Source: Cyclobacteriaceae bacterium
GTDB lineage: Bacteria > Bacteroidota > Bacteroidia > Cytophagales > Cyclobacteriaceae
Assembly (NCBI GenBank): GCA_016786495.1
Contig: JAEUUJ010000005.1
Span: 17,685-81,684, forward strand
Direction: 5' to 3'
DNA: 64,000 nucleotides
This document shows, in pieces, positions 43,130-51,744 of this stretch (its first letter is position 1; the number at the start of each line of letters is the position of its first letter). Under the pieces are notes generated by a model. It was not told the origin of the DNA. It did not search any database and worked only from the letters and a program-made list of their open reading frames with translations. A program made the translations under genes and the position numbers.

Positions 43130-44890
43130 TTACTTCTTTACGACTGTAAACTCCACCCGTCTGTTGTTGGCGCGGCCGGCCTCAGTGTCATTCGTATCAA
43201 TGGGCTTGCTTTCGCCATAACCGTGAGCTGTCAGGCGGAACCCATCAATGCCCTGGCTTACAATGTAATCCACGACCGATTGAGAACGTCCCTGTGAAAG
43301 GTTAAGGTTGTAATCGTCTGAGCCCTTGCTGTCGGTATGGCCCTCGATTTCAATTTCAACGGTAGGATTGCTCTTCAAAAATTCCACCACCTTATTCAGT
43401 TCCACAAACGACTCGCTCTTCAGGGTCGTTTTATCAAAATCGAAATAGATGTTCTTCAGGCGTACCGTTAAGCCAACTTCAATCGGCTGCAAATACAGAT
43501 CTTTAATAACGGGAGTTGTCTCTTCGTCCACCACTTCCGAGCTGTCGGTTGCATTCAGGTAGCCTTCCGCGGAAGCGGTAAGCCGGTAGGTTCCCAGGGC
43601 TTTAATCTCTTGTTCGTAGCGTCCTTCCGTGGCAGGCATTTTGAAATTAATACGCTTGTCATTTTTCAATACCGCATCAACCTTTGCCGTGATGGGCTTA
43701 TTTGTTTTACTGTCGTATACCGTTCCGGTAAGCAGCAACTTCTTTGCGATCGGTGTTAAATAGACGTCAACCACAACCGTTGTATCGTTTCCAAGGTCAG
43801 CCGGGAGTGTAAGCGCAATATCTTTAGGCAAATATCCCTGCTGGGATGCATTTATCGTATACGATGTTACTTCCGGAATCCGGGTTTCAAATTTCCCTGC
43901 AACGGACGACTTCAGGTTCGTTGGTTTATTCTGCCCGGGTGTAACCACGAGGTTCACCGGAATGGGTTGCTGGCTTTTCTCGTTGTAGGTGGTTCCGGTG
44001 ATCATGATTTTAATGTCACGCGGAATAAGTTTGAAGATATCAAGATTACCTCCGTCAAGCGTGCTGTTCGCGCGGCTGTTAAATACGTGACCTTCTTTGT
44101 CGATACAAAAATAAAATTCGTCAGCCGCGGTATTGATGGGCGACCCCATGTTCACAGGCGTGCTCCAGTTCTGCCAGGTGTCGTCCAGACGTGTCGTCTT
44201 GTATATGTCTGCCTTTCCCTTGCGGCCGGGAGCATTGCGATCGCTGGCGAAATATAATGTCTTGTCATCCACCGAAATAAACGGACCGAAGTCATCGTCA
44301 CGCGTTGAGATGTTCAACCGCTTGGGTGCAGTCCACTTGCCATCGGCCTCGAGGTTACTTACATAGAGTTGGCTCCGCGGGCCCTGCGGAGTGGTGCCAA
44401 AGAAAATAATCATGTGTTTTCCGTCCGAAGAAAGACTGGCTCCATAAAACTTGCCTTTGTTCAGTTCTTTAAAGTTGGGAACATCGAGCTCGCGAATTGA
44501 ATTGCCGGTGATGAGTGAAAAACCTTTCGAATCTTTACCCCGACCTCCTTTGATGAAAAGTGATCCGTCTGGCAATGCGCTGAACACCTGATTGCTATGA
44601 TGGATATTGAAAGGCGCCTGAAGATGTTTGGCGGTAGTCCATTCACCCTTGTCATCAAGTGTCGACATCCAAATGTCGTCACTGCCTTCCTTCCCAAACG
44701 TATTCTCCGGATGGTTATGAACAAAGAAGTATAGCTTCTTGCCATCTTGTGAGATAATCGGAGCAGCCTCATGATAATGCGTATTGATTCCCTTACCGAG
44801 CTTGACTAACTCGTACCGGGGAGCAAAATCCTGGGCGGCCAATGAAAGACTGAAGATTAAAGCAACTGCAAGAAGAACTTTTTGTTTCAT
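43130..44890 (-). CDS. OmpA-family protein with PD40 propeller
   Basis: A 586-residue envelope protein: signal peptide (MKQKVLLAVALIFSLSLAAQ); PD40/WD40-like beta-propeller repeats at about 40-290 (ISQDGKKLYFFVHNH, SVDDKTLYFASDRNAPG); two carboxypeptidase-regulatory-like beta domains at about 295-460; and a C-terminal OmpA domain with IEIEGHTDSKGSDDYNLNLS and SQGRSQSVVDYIVSQG, which binds peptidoglycan. The layout matches gliding-motility or secretion-associated OmpA proteins (SprE/PorE-like) in general form; the specific role is not established. Confidence 0.9.
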   Translation of the reverse strand: MKQKVLLAVALIFSLSLAAQDFAPRYELVKLGKGINTHYHEAAPIISQDGKKLYFFVHNHPENTFGKEGSDDIWMSTLDDKGEWTTAKHLQAPFNIHHSNQVFSALPDGSLFIKGGRGKDSKGFSLITGNSIRELDVPNFKELNKGKFYGASLSSDGKHMIIFFGTTPQGPRSQLYVSNLEADGKWTAPKRLNISTRDDDFGPFISVDDKTLYFASDRNAPGRKGKADIYKTTRLDDTWQNWSTPVNMGSPINTAADEFYFCIDKEGHVFNSRANSTLDGGNLDIFKLIPRDIKIMITGTTYNEKSQQPIPVNLVVTPGQNKPTNLKSSVAGKFETRIPEVTSYTINASQQGYLPKDIALTLPADLGNDTTVVVDVYLTPIAKKLLLTGTVYDSKTNKPITAKVDAVLKNDKRINFKMPATEGRYEQEIKALGTYRLTASAEGYLNATDSSEVVDEETTPVIKDLYLQPIEVGLTVRLKNIYFDFDKTTLKSESFVELNKVVEFLKSNPTVEIEIEGHTDSKGSDDYNLNLSQGRSQSVVDYIVSQGIDGFRLTAHGYGESKPIDTNDTEAGRANNRRVEFTVVKK

Positions 44891-44907
44891 ATCAGGGGTT
44901 GGTTCGA

Positions 44908-45336
44908 TTAATAAAATCCTCGTCCACTCATGTAAATCCCTAACAGGATCAAAAGGAAAGCGATCAGGTTAAAAATAAATACACGTTTGTGTTTGGCTGC
45001 GGCAGTCGGCAGTTTTTTTGACGTAATACGCGCCATCGTAATCAACACAACCGCGATGAGCATGATGGTAAGGTGCTCCACAGTCCAGTACCGGGTAAGA
45101 CTGTCTTTCATGGTTGTTTCGCCAAATCGCACTTGCGGACTAACTACATACAGGATCAAGCCCAGTAGCAGTTGAATATGCGTGGATATGAACAGCGACA
45201 GGTTGAGTTTATTGTCGGTATTCGTGTAGTCCTTTTTGCCCAGCCAGCCGGCCAGCGAGGTGACGATCACCACAATTAATAAAATGAGTACAACAAACCG
45301 GAGGTAGGAGTGTGTCGTGAGTAACGCTTGATACAT
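44908..45336 (-). CDS. Four-helix membrane protein, cytochrome-b-like
   Basis: A 142-residue membrane protein with four helices and regularly placed histidines (LTTHSYLRFVVL, ISTHIQLLLGLIL, VEHLTIMLIAVVL, AKHKRVFIFNLIA). Such spacing could hold heme, and similar small proteins are often labelled cytochrome B in this phylum, but heme binding is not shown. It lies 17 bases upstream of the OmpA gene on the same strand. Confidence 0.65.
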   Translation of the reverse strand: MYQALLTTHSYLRFVVLILLIVVIVTSLAGWLGKKDYTNTDNKLNLSLFISTHIQLLLGLILYVVSPQVRFGETTMKDSLTRYWTVEHLTIMLIAVVLITMARITSKKLPTAAAKHKRVFIFNLIAFLLILLGIYMSGRGFY

Positions 45337-45421
45337 AGGAGTAGATTTTACTTCGATTATAGTGTTGGACCCGAAAGTTACGAAGCATACCCCTGCTTTC
45401 GAAATAATCTTTAAAAAGCTA

Positions 45422-45429
45422 TATTTTTG
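45422..45429 (+). promoter_or_regulatory. Candidate -7 box TATTTTTG for the channel gene
   Basis: TATTTTTG fits TAnnTTTG, 15 bases before the ATG at 45445. A TTTC sits 21 bases further up (45397-45400) in the -33 position. Confidence 0.5.
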
Positions 45430-45444
45430 ACAATTCCCTAAACC

Positions 45445-46404
45445 ATGAAGCGATTTATCCCACTTTTAGTGCTGATTTTGACTCCATTCCTGCTTTTCGC
45501 GCAGGACGACTCAGAACCCCGGCCCGACACCGTGACCATTGGCGCCTACACGATCAGTATTCACGACATCGATTTCCACAACAAGGAATACACAACCCGA
45601 TTTTGGTTATGGGTTCTGTATAATAATAATGACAAGTTCGATTTTCCCAATCAGCTCGACATCCCCAACGCGAAATCAATCGACAAGCCAGAGGTGATTT
45701 CAGATACCGTAGATAATCGCGTGTGGCAGTTGATGAAAATGAAATGCGTGATGAAACAAAACTGGAAGGTGAAGGACTTCCCGTTTGATCAGCAACGTCT
45801 GGTGTTACATGTAGAGAACTCAATTTATGACCGGAACAGCCTCGTGTTCGTTCCGGATGAACTGGGAAGTACGTACGACCGCGAGCTTACGCTTGACGGC
45901 TGGAAAATCACAGACTTCAAAGTGACCACGAGCAACAGTGAGTACACTACCGTGTTCGGTGACCCGAGCAGCGACATGCTGCATTCGGAATACGCGTCAT
46001 TCAACATTGAGATCGACATTGAACGGAACGCATGGGGCTTGTTCATGAAAATTTTTATTGGCATGTACATTGCGTTCATGATTTCGGTGCTCAGCTTTAC
46101 AACACAACCGACAGAACTCGAACCCCGGTTTGGATTACCGGTGGGCGGCTTGTTTGCTGCCGTGGGTAACAAATACATTATTGACTCGCTCCTGCCCGAG
46201 TCATCGGCCTTCACGCTGGTAGACTCGTTGCATGCTGCAACATTCCTCGCCATTTTCTCAACCCTGTTGGTGTCGGCCGTTTCGCTGCGGTTCCATTATA
46301 AGGGCAATGTAAATACCTGTCAGAAAATAAATTACTGGGGATCGCGCGTTGTAATTGCTGCCTATGTGATTGTCAATACAACGCTCGTTTTCTTTGCTAA
46401 CTGA
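45445..46404 (+). CDS. Pentameric ligand-gated (Cys-loop type) ion channel
   Basis: A 319-residue membrane protein. A signal peptide (MKRFIPLLVLILTPFLLFAQ) leads into an all-beta extracellular domain containing the pro-loop signature KDFPFDQQRLVLHV (FPFD at 112-115), which prokaryotic pLGICs keep without the Cys pair. Four helices follow: M1 at about 200-222, M2 and M3 within PVGGLFAAVGNKYIIDSLLP and LVDSLHAATFLAIFSTLLV, and M4 at the C-terminus (VVIAAYVIVNTTLVFF). The M1-M2 RFGLPVGG region is typical of this bacterial group. The ligand is not deducible. The amidohydrolase gene starts 1 base after the stop. Confidence 0.88.
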   Translation: MKRFIPLLVLILTPFLLFAQDDSEPRPDTVTIGAYTISIHDIDFHNKEYTTRFWLWVLYNNNDKFDFPNQLDIPNAKSIDKPEVISDTVDNRVWQLMKMKCVMKQNWKVKDFPFDQQRLVLHVENSIYDRNSLVFVPDELGSTYDRELTLDGWKITDFKVTTSNSEYTTVFGDPSSDMLHSEYASFNIEIDIERNAWGLFMKIFIGMYIAFMISVLSFTTQPTELEPRFGLPVGGLFAAVGNKYIIDSLLPESSAFTLVDSLHAATFLAIFSTLLVSAVSLRFHYKGNVNTCQKINYWGSRVVIAAYVIVNTTLVFFAN

Positions 46405-46405
46405 T

Positions 46406-48046
46406 ATGCGTGCTCTTCCTTTACTTACTATCGTTTTTGTTGCCGTTCTTTTTCTAAACGGATCGAACGCCCCTGTTTACGACATTATCGTTCGCCAGGG
46501 AAATGTATATGATGGTTCGGGCAGTAAACCCGTTGTCACCGATATTGGGATTCGCGGAGACACAATTGCGTTTATCGGAGATTTGTCTTCTGCGATCGCA
46601 CAAAAAGAAATCGATGCAAAAGGGCTGGCCGTAGCGCCAGGCTTCATCAACATGCTCAGCATGGCGGAACGTTCGTTGTTACTGGACGGACGTTCGATGA
46701 GTGACATCATGCAGGGTGTAACACTGGAGGTTATGGGTGAAGGCTGGAGTGCAGGGCCGGTAAAAAGACGAAACAGTAAACCGGTTGACAGCCTGTGGAC
46801 CACGCTCGATGGCTATTTTAAATGGCTGACCATTAAGGGAACCAGCACAAACGTGGCATCTTTTGTTGGCGCCACAACCGTCAGAAATTATGTTTTGGGA
46901 TACGCCAACCGCAAGCCAACAGTCGCTGAACAGGACCAGATGAATAAGCTTGTTCGGGAAGCGATGGAACAGGGCGCAATGGGGCTGAGTACATCGCTCA
47001 TTTACGCACCGGCTGATTTCGCTTCCACGGAAGAAATTGTGTCGCTCGCCTCCGCGGCAGCGCAATACAAAGGGATGTACATCACTCACATGCGCAGCGA
47101 AAGTGATAACATCCTGAAAGCTCTCAATGAAACCTTTCGCGTGGCACAGGAAGCAAACATTCGCGTGGAAATCTTTCATTTAAAAATCAACCACGATCGC
47201 AACTGGAATAAAATCGATCAGGTACTGGCCAAGATCGATAGTGCACAAAAGGCCGGTTTGACGATAACCGCCAACATGTATCCTTACGCGGCCAGCAATA
47301 CCGCACTTACTGCACGACTTCCAAACTGGGTGCAGGAAGGTGGTGCCGCTGAAATGCGGAAGCGCTTAAGAAATCCGGTAACCCGGAAAAAAGTACTGGA
47401 AGAAATGCGCCTCGGTATTCCCACCAAAAACTCCGATCCAAAAGATGTTGTTATTCTTGGCTTTCGGCTCGATTCGCTTAACAAATTGTATCGCGGCAAG
47501 CGGCTCGATGAGGTAGCTGCCCTTCATGGCAAAGATGCAGACGAGACACTGCTCGACCTGCTGTTAAAAGACCGTTCACCCGGAGCGGCCGTGTATCATC
47601 TTCAAACGGAAGATAATGTTAGAAGAATTTTCAAGCAGCCTTACGTGAGCTTTGGATCGGATGGTGCCTCGTTTTCGGATTCAAAGATTTTTGATGAATG
47701 GGGTACTCATCCGCGTGCGTTCGGAACATTTGCGCGCGCTATTGGAAAATATGGCCGTGAGGAAAAACTCGTACCGCTGGAAGAACTTGTGCGGAGGATG
47801 ACTTCGTTGCCGGCAACCAATCTGAACATCACTGATCGCGGGCGGTTAAAGGTAGGATACTATGCCGACCTGGCAATTTTTGATGCAAATGAAGTCATCG
47901 ACAAGGCAACCTACGAAGAGCCGAAGCAGTACGCTGCAGGCATGCGCCACGTCCTGGTAAACGGAGTTCCCGTGCTCACTAATGGTTTGCATACCGGGGC
48001 CATGCCGGGTCGTATTGTGCGCGGACCAGGCTGGAAGAAAAAGTAA
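46406..48046 (+). CDS. D-aminoacylase-like amidohydrolase lacking the HxH motif
   Basis: A 546-residue exported amidohydrolase of the N-acyl-D-amino-acid deacylase/D-aminoacylase group: signal peptide (MRALPLLTIVFVAVLFLNGS), then DIIVRQGNVYDGSGSKPVVT. Where enzymes have DxHxH, this protein has Asn82-Met-Leu-Ser-Met86 (APGFINMLSMAER), so one metal site is missing. Other positions persist: YITHMRSESD, VEIFHLKI and FGSDGAS. Catalysis may use a single metal or be altered. The ATG 46406 follows the channel stop by one base, so the two are coupled; it might supply or remove the channel ligand (inference). Confidence 0.83.
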   Translation: MRALPLLTIVFVAVLFLNGSNAPVYDIIVRQGNVYDGSGSKPVVTDIGIRGDTIAFIGDLSSAIAQKEIDAKGLAVAPGFINMLSMAERSLLLDGRSMSDIMQGVTLEVMGEGWSAGPVKRRNSKPVDSLWTTLDGYFKWLTIKGTSTNVASFVGATTVRNYVLGYANRKPTVAEQDQMNKLVREAMEQGAMGLSTSLIYAPADFASTEEIVSLASAAAQYKGMYITHMRSESDNILKALNETFRVAQEANIRVEIFHLKINHDRNWNKIDQVLAKIDSAQKAGLTITANMYPYAASNTALTARLPNWVQEGGAAEMRKRLRNPVTRKKVLEEMRLGIPTKNSDPKDVVILGFRLDSLNKLYRGKRLDEVAALHGKDADETLLDLLLKDRSPGAAVYHLQTEDNVRRIFKQPYVSFGSDGASFSDSKIFDEWGTHPRAFGTFARAIGKYGREEKLVPLEELVRRMTSLPATNLNITDRGRLKVGYYADLAIFDANEVIDKATYEEPKQYAAGMRHVLVNGVPVLTNGLHTGAMPGRIVRGPGWKKK

Positions 48047-48047
48047 C

Positions 48048-48716
48048 ATGACTTTTGCAGACCACGTTCTGAAATTCTATCGGTCGCTCGACCTTTCCGG
48101 AACGAAGCTGCCACCCGGCGTTGACGTATTGAATCCGTATCAGGATTCCGCGGCATTCGATCTGACCGAGAAATTTTTCAGGAAATTTTATTCCGATAAT
48201 GATCCGCGAAGAATTATTATCGGTATTAATCCGGGTCGGTTTGGGGGTGGCACAACGGGCATTCCCTTTACTGATTCTATCCGGCTGGAAACCAACTGCG
48301 GCATCCCAAATAATCTCGCTAAAAAACAAGAGCTCTCCTCCGACTTCATTTACCGGATGATTGACGCCTACGGAGGACCTGCGAAATTTTATGGCCGGCA
48401 TTTTATCAGCTCAGTCTCTCCCTTAGGATTTACCCAGGACGGTAAAAACCTGAACTATTATGACATCCGCGAGTTGCAGTCAGCGCTTGAGACATTTATC
48501 ATCAGCTCCCTTCGCAAGCAAATCGCATTTGGTATTTCCACCGAGATTGCCTTTTGTCTGGGTGAGGGTGACAACTACAAAAACCTGAATGCCTGGAATA
48601 AAAAAGAGGAACTATTCAATGAAATAGTTCCTCTCCCTCATCCGCGTTTTATCATGCAATACCGCAGAAAACGGCTTGACGAGTTTATTGCGTTATATGC
48701 CGATCGCCTACGCTAA
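48048..48716 (+). CDS. SMUG2-type uracil-DNA glycosylase (DUF4918)
   Basis: A 222-residue protein of the uracil-DNA glycosylase superfamily. Motif 1 is GINPGRFGGGTTGIPFTD (residues 59-76) and motif 2 is PLPHPRFIMQYRRKR near the C-terminus, the pattern of the SMUG2 group. It would excise uracil or related bases from DNA. It begins 2 bases after the amidohydrolase stop and is convergent with the first GH30 gene. The shorter ATG at 48048 is chosen because an in-frame upstream start lies inside the previous gene. Confidence 0.87.
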   Translation: MTFADHVLKFYRSLDLSGTKLPPGVDVLNPYQDSAAFDLTEKFFRKFYSDNDPRRIIIGINPGRFGGGTTGIPFTDSIRLETNCGIPNNLAKKQELSSDFIYRMIDAYGGPAKFYGRHFISSVSPLGFTQDGKNLNYYDIRELQSALETFIISSLRKQIAFGISTEIAFCLGEGDNYKNLNAWNKKEELFNEIVPLPHPRFIMQYRRKRLDEFIALYADRLR

Positions 48717-48720
48717 CCTG

Positions 48721-50163
48721 TTACCAGGAGTAAGTTGCCACAGCACCACCCGGCAGCGTGGCGGTAGCGATATAACTTTTGTAAGCAATCGCAAAAGTTG
48801 CTGCATCATTATTATCGTTAACAACAATAAGTACTTTTTTTCCAGCGGGCGTCAGGTATGCCACGTTGTGCAAATTACCAACCAGGTTGCTGCCGATGCG
48901 AACCGACCCCGGAGGCACCAGTTTAGAAGCATGAGCGATAATGTAGTACGAAACATTCCGGCTTACAGCCCCGGAGGTATTGTTAATGGTTAACGCACCC
49001 TGACATAAGTTACAGCCCCCATCGTTGGTATGCGGATCAAAATTCTGGTCGGCTGCCAGATTCCACTCCAACACATTGCGGCTCCAGTTGCGCGGAGCGC
49101 CTACGATCAACGTTTTTACATGCCAGCGCAGGTCTCCTGCGAAATCCCCGTTTCCGCTTGTCCATTGTTCGGTGAAATACACACTCTTATCGGGATGTGC
49201 GTTGTGCACCGTTGTTAGTGCGCTGATATCACCCAGGTACATGTGGAAGGCTGATCCATCAACCATGGGCTTGGTGACCGGATCATTCAATATGGCAATC
49301 GGATAACCCGGATTGTCACAGTTGTGATCAAATACGATGATCTTGGTAGTGATTCCGGCAGTCTGAAATGCGGGGCCGAGGTGCGACTTGATAAATTCAT
49401 TTTGTTGCGAACTGGTCATGGTCATACTGGGCGTATTTCCCGGATGCTCAGGTTCATTCTGGATCGTAATGGCATCGATGGTAATACCTTCCGCGGCCAT
49501 GCCCTTAATGTATTTTACAAAGTACTGAGCATAAACCGGGTAATATTCGGTTTTCAGACTTCCGCCTTTTACTGCATTGTTTGTTTTCATCCATTTCGGA
49601 GCTGACCATGGGCTACCCATAATCTTAATAGCAGGATTCAGTGCGACAATCTCTTTTAGCACCGGGATCAGGTTAACCCGATCCGGATCGAGACTAAAAT
49701 GATCGAGGTTTACATCTGTTTCTCCGGCCGGCAAGTCGCTATAAGAAAAAACGGATGCATCCAAATCAGAAGCTCCAATACTCACCCGCAGGTAGCTAAC
49801 GCCAATTCCATTTTGTTCGGTCAAAAACAATTCACGCAGCAAGGCATTGCGGTTGGAAGGAGTCATCTTCTGTTTCAGCAACATGGCACTTCCTCCGGTG
49901 AGGGAATACCCAAATCCATCCATCGTTTGGTACCGCGTGGTTGTATCGACTGTGATTCTTGGCGCAGTAGATGTTGTTTGCTGGAATTGAAGCGGAGATA
50001 GGGCACTGAAAAGATATGAGCGATCGGGATAAGTAGCCCATACACTCACCTTAGGTCCGTTTTCACCACCCGGATTATTATTAATCGGTGGCAGGTCAGG
50101 TACAGACGAGCACGATAAAACGAAGATTAAAGCAAAGACTGTTATCGAAAGGAGTTTTTTCAT
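48721..50163 (-). CDS. GH30 family glycoside hydrolase lipoprotein (1)
   Basis: A 480-residue enzyme with a lipoprotein signal (MKKLLSITVFALIFVLSCSS). The TIM barrel runs from about 75 to 400; acid/base Glu237 is in AITIQNEPEHPG and nucleophile Glu332 in VYFTEQWTSG, both standard for GH30. A C-terminal beta domain follows (VLIVVNDNNDAATFAIAYKS). Likely a surface or periplasmic endo- or exo-beta-glucanase. It is the last gene of the SusCD locus, 11 bases after the other GH30 gene. Confidence 0.92.
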   Translation of the reverse strand: MKKLLSITVFALIFVLSCSSVPDLPPINNNPGGENGPKVSVWATYPDRSYLFSALSPLQFQQTTSTAPRITVDTTTRYQTMDGFGYSLTGGSAMLLKQKMTPSNRNALLRELFLTEQNGIGVSYLRVSIGASDLDASVFSYSDLPAGETDVNLDHFSLDPDRVNLIPVLKEIVALNPAIKIMGSPWSAPKWMKTNNAVKGGSLKTEYYPVYAQYFVKYIKGMAAEGITIDAITIQNEPEHPGNTPSMTMTSSQQNEFIKSHLGPAFQTAGITTKIIVFDHNCDNPGYPIAILNDPVTKPMVDGSAFHMYLGDISALTTVHNAHPDKSVYFTEQWTSGNGDFAGDLRWHVKTLIVGAPRNWSRNVLEWNLAADQNFDPHTNDGGCNLCQGALTINNTSGAVSRNVSYYIIAHASKLVPPGSVRIGSNLVGNLHNVAYLTPAGKKVLIVVNDNNDAATFAIAYKSYIATATLPGGAVATYSW

Positions 50164-50174
50164 TTGCGTGCTGA

Positions 50175-51653
50175 TTATTTTACAATAAAGGTACTGATTG
50201 AATGAGGAAGTGCTTTTGTTTTAACGGCTTGATTATCGATCCAAAGAAAATATGACACCTCTTTCGGAGTTTGATTCATGACAACGACCGCAAGACTTCC
50301 GTCCGGATTGAGGAATGCCGTGCTCAACAGATTGCTTCGGCTGGGAGCTGTCTGAACTCGCTTTGCTCCAGGTCTGATAAACTTCGAAAAATGCCCGATG
50401 TAATAAAATGCGTTGGTGTACACCAGTTCACCACGCTGCGTAAGGGCATGAACGGGTGCAAAACAGAAGTTCTTTACGTGATTGGGGCCTCCGGTTTCAT
50501 CCAGCAGAATGTTCCAATCGGTCCAGCCAACCGCTCCGGCATTAAAATCCTGAATCATCGACTTTCCATAACGCTCTCCGAGTTTCCAGTCGTTCAACTT
50601 ATTCAGGTCGAAAGGTGAATTGCACCCCTCTGTGAAAAGCAGATTGATATCGCTCCAATTTTCTTTCACGCGCAAAACGTTGTCATACACCTGATCGCCT
50701 CCACTCCAGTCTTCATACCAATGAAAACCAATACCCCAAAGGTACTTGGCTGCATCCTTATCGTTAAGGAGTGTGAACGCCCGCTGATAAATCAGGTCGC
50801 GGTTGTGATCCCAGGCAACAAGTTTCTTTTCCTGCAACCCTGACTTCTCAAGCGTAGGCCCGAGAAATTCCTTGATAAAGTCGCGCTCTTCTTCAGCGGT
50901 ATAAATGCAGCTTTCCCATTTTTGCGTAGCCATGGGTTCATTTTGAACAGTCAATCCCCAGATTGGAATTTGTTCAGCCTCATAAGCCTTGATAAACTTT
51001 ACATAGTAATCCGCCCAACTTTGCCTGAACTCAGGCAAGAGTTTGCCGCCCTTCAGCATGTTGTTGTTGTCTTTCATAAACGCTGGCGGACTCCACGGGC
51101 TCACATACATGGTCAGTTTACCTCCTGCAGCCTCAATCGCTTTTTTGATCATCGGAATGCGATACTGCTTATCGGGAGCGATATCAAATGACTCGAGTTG
51201 CTTATCACCTTCTTTCACATACGTGTAACTTGAGCTGCTGAAATCACAGCTGTTGATGTGCGTTCGGCCCAACGTGTACCCGATACCGCTTTGCGGATCG
51301 AAATAAGCTTTCAGCAGTTCAGCCTGCTTATCGGCAGGTAACTTTGCAAACGTCTCAGCAGCAGCATCCGTAAGCGCTCCACCAATGCCCAGCAAAGTTT
51401 GAAACGTTTTTTGAGGATTGATGAAAACACAGGTTTCTGTCTCTACCGGCTGGCCATGGCTCTCGAAGGCTACGGTGTCGGTGAGTGAAATCCGAAAATT
51501 ACTGGAATCCGCTGTGGTGTAGACCAGGACATTTTTCCCGGTAAGGGCAAATGCGGGTGTGTCGGTGGTTTCCGCTCTTTCCGGTTCGCTACAGGAAAAT
51601 GAAACGAGCAGAAGTGTACACAATACACCTATGCGTGATATTCGGTGCTGCAT
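50175..51653 (-). CDS. GH30 family glycoside hydrolase lipoprotein (2)
   Basis: A 492-residue lipoprotein enzyme (signal MQHRISRIGVLCTLLLVSFS followed by Cys). Acid/base Glu239 is in LTVQNEPMATQKW and nucleophile Glu342 in LLFTEGCNSP. Conserved GH30 blocks GIGGALTDAAAETFAKL and YVSPWSPPAFMK are present. ATG 51653 is chosen; a longer in-frame start adds a non-signal extension. It is distinct from the first GH30, so the pair probably splits endo- and exo-acting roles on one beta-glucan. Confidence 0.92.
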   Translation of the reverse strand: MQHRISRIGVLCTLLLVSFSCSEPERAETTDTPAFALTGKNVLVYTTADSSNFRISLTDTVAFESHGQPVETETCVFINPQKTFQTLLGIGGALTDAAAETFAKLPADKQAELLKAYFDPQSGIGYTLGRTHINSCDFSSSSYTYVKEGDKQLESFDIAPDKQYRIPMIKKAIEAAGGKLTMYVSPWSPPAFMKDNNNMLKGGKLLPEFRQSWADYYVKFIKAYEAEQIPIWGLTVQNEPMATQKWESCIYTAEEERDFIKEFLGPTLEKSGLQEKKLVAWDHNRDLIYQRAFTLLNDKDAAKYLWGIGFHWYEDWSGGDQVYDNVLRVKENWSDINLLFTEGCNSPFDLNKLNDWKLGERYGKSMIQDFNAGAVGWTDWNILLDETGGPNHVKNFCFAPVHALTQRGELVYTNAFYYIGHFSKFIRPGAKRVQTAPSRSNLLSTAFLNPDGSLAVVVMNQTPKEVSYFLWIDNQAVKTKALPHSISTFIVK

Positions 51654-51695
51654 GGTATAGCAAGGTTTTTGGTTTGGGTTAGGAAATAAGAGCGC

Positions 51696-51723
51696 GAGCC
51701 GTCCCGGGGGCAAAGGGCGGCTC
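51696..51723 (-). terminator. Hairpin between susD and the GH30 genes
   Basis: GAGCCG (51696-51701) pairs with CGGCTC (51718-51723) around a G/C-rich 16-base loop. On the minus strand TTATTT follows about ten bases on. A stem like this may attenuate or stabilise the polycistronic mRNA between SusD and the enzymes. Confidence 0.45.
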
Positions 51724-51744
51724 ACGTCTTCAAAACCGGTTGTT

